From DATFNV01 sp035266225 (lineage in GTDB: Bacteria; Planctomycetota; Planctomycetia; Gemmatales; Gemmataceae): DNA of 7,106 bases. The stretch covers positions 1-7,106 of the forward strand of contig DATFNV010000383.1 in NCBI GenBank assembly GCA_035266225.1. The letters run 5' to 3'. Each line of letters begins with the position of its first letter. Positions within the stretch are counted from its first letter, which is position 1. Both the position numbers and the translations under genes were made by a program. Of this stretch, positions 5,963-7,106 are shown in pieces. The notes under the pieces were generated by a model. It was not told where the DNA came from. It searched no databases and saw only the letters and a program-made list of their open reading frames with translations.

Positions 5963-7106
5963 ATGTTCAGGCGATTCCTGCCCTGCGCGGCCTTACTCGG
6001 CCTCGTCGCCCTACCCGCCGTCGGCCGCCCGGCGGAGGAGAAGAAAGCAGTCACCCCCGGCGTCGTCGTCCGCGTGCAGTCCCTCGACGAGCTGATGAAC
6101 AACTTCCGCTACCTCGCCGCCCTCGTCGGCAAGGAGGAGGAGGCGAAGCAGCTCGAAGGCGTGCTCAAGGCGAAGGCCGGCGGCCCCAAGGGGCTCGAGG
6201 GCATCGACGCCAAGCGGCCGATGGCCCTCTACGGCGTCTTCAGCGAGGCCGGCATCGAGAACAGCACCGCCGTCGCACTCGTCCCCATTGCCGACGAGAA
6301 GGCCTTCCTCGGCCTGATCGAGAACCTCGGCTACAAGGCCGAGAAGGACAAAGACGGCGTCTACCTGGTCAGCGGCGACAACCTCAAGGCCCCGGTCTAC
6401 TTCCGCTTCGCCCACAAGCACGCCTACCTGACGGCGATGAACAAGGACGCCCTCGACAAGGACAAGATCCTGCCGCCGGGCGCCGTCTTGCCCGCCGGCA
6501 AGGGCCCGGTCCTCTCGGTCAGCGTCCGCATCGACCAGGTTCCCGAGAAGGTGCGCAAGCTGGCCATTGACCAGGTGGAGGCCCAGCTCAACACAGCCAA
6601 GGACGAGAAGAAGGACGCCGAGACTCCCGCCCAGCACGCCGCCAAGGTCGAAATCATCGATCTGGTCAAGAAGTGCATGGTTTCGGTCATTGAGGACGGC
6701 GGCGAACTCGCCCTGCGCTTCGACGTCGACCAGAAGGCGAAGGAGCTGTCTGCCGAGCTGGCCCTCAGTGGCCGGGACGGCACCACGCTGGCGAAGAAGA
6801 TCAGCGCCCTCGGCAAGACCAAGAGCGTCGTTGCCGGCCTGGTTGCCCCCGACTCGGTCATGAACTTCCTGGTCAATTTCCCCAACGAGGAGAAGCTGGC
6901 CGAGGCGATGCAGGCCCTCATCAAGGACGAAATCGGCAAGGGGATCGCCAAGGAGAACGACCCGGAGAAGAAGGCGCGGTTGGAGAAGCTTTACAAGGCG
7001 CTCGAGCCGGCGCTGAAGTTCACCGACGCCGACTGGGCGCTCGACCTCCGTGGCCCGCACAAGAACGACCTCTACACGGGAGTCGTCGGCATCAAGGTGG
7101 CAGACG
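5963..7106 (+). CDS. Secreted protein of unknown function, DUF3352-like in style (3' partial)
   Basis: The frame starts at ATG 5963 behind AAGGAG and runs open to the window's end: 381 codons plus one base, no stop. The N-terminus is a signal peptide: MFRR, hydrophobic FLPCAALLGLVALPAV, then GRPAEEKK, with cleavage likely near residues 21-24. Cys8 is not in a lipobox. Visible blocks are TPGVVVRVQSLDELMNNFRY (31-50), GIDAKRPMALYGVF (80-93), VALVPIADEKAFLGLIENLG (104-123), DGVYLVSGDN (131-140) and YFRFAHKHAYLTAMNKDAL (146-164). Next come a Lys/Glu-rich helical stretch (about 193-240), a strand pair SVIEDGGELALRFDVDQ (241-257) and a helical region with LVAPDSVMNFLVNFPN (293-308). The pattern of a 'value' strand, a KAFLGLIENLG helix and a DGVYLV strand recalls DUF3352 proteins, which is a resemblance by eye only. 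I recall similar uncharacterised proteins in Gemmataceae. It probably acts outside the cytoplasm. No catalytic motif is evident. Confidence 0.85.
   Translation, partial: MFRRFLPCAALLGLVALPAVGRPAEEKKAVTPGVVVRVQSLDELMNNFRYLAALVGKEEEAKQLEGVLKAKAGGPKGLEGIDAKRPMALYGVFSEAGIENSTAVALVPIADEKAFLGLIENLGYKAEKDKDGVYLVSGDNLKAPVYFRFAHKHAYLTAMNKDALDKDKILPPGAVLPAGKGPVLSVSVRIDQVPEKVRKLAIDQVEAQLNTAKDEKKDAETPAQHAAKVEIIDLVKKCMVSVIEDGGELALRFDVDQKAKELSAELALSGRDGTTLAKKISALGKTKSVVAGLVAPDSVMNFLVNFPNEEKLAEAMQALIKDEIGKGIAKENDPEKKARLEKLYKALEPALKFTDADWALDLRGPHKNDLYTGVVGIKVAD

Noticed and set aside
6011..7060. Antisense open frame (349 codons) opposite the last gene
   Set aside because: The + strand has a ribosome binding site, signal peptide and sensible protein. 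The antisense product is a low-complexity Leu/Val/Asp/Gly shadow.

Overview
The window is a GC-rich bacterial chromosome segment with three protein genes, two of them cut by the window edges. It most likely comes from a planctomycete of the Gemmataceae type. The reasons are the strong G/C preference at third codon positions, a giant VIT/VWA-type protein with a Gly/Ser-rich insert and helical repeats, a DUF6807 ('PmoA-like') secreted protein, and a secreted protein of a kind I associate with planctomycete genomes. The lineage call is from recollection of these families, not from a search.

Layout. (1) Positions 1-4685, + strand: the 3' part of a very large gene. It encodes a von Willebrand factor A-like domain, the conserved tail seen after VWA in VIT/VWA proteins, a Gly/Ser-rich low-complexity linker, a long second half with a beta-rich section, TPR-like helices and a Pro-rich C-terminus. 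(2) Positions 4686-4762: a short convergent intergenic gap almost filled by a perfect 27-bp inverted repeat with a 2-bp centre, followed by a short T-run, so probably a terminator and possibly a dispersed palindromic element. (3) Positions 4763-5788, - strand: a complete secreted DUF6807 protein with a GTG start and a good ribosome binding site. (4) Positions 5789-5962: a divergent intergenic region with an AT-richer island that probably holds both promoters. (5) Positions 5963-7106, + strand: the 5' part of a gene for a secreted protein of unknown function; it has a clear ribosome binding site and runs off the window.

The genes do not form one operon: the first two converge and the last two diverge. 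At least the second and third products carry export signals. The first is probably exported too, but its N-terminus is outside the window. I see no pathway linking them. No RNA gene, CRISPR array, transposase or phage gene is visible. The most notable observations are the long perfect palindrome, the VWA domain with degenerate metal-site residues, and the composite architecture of the giant protein.
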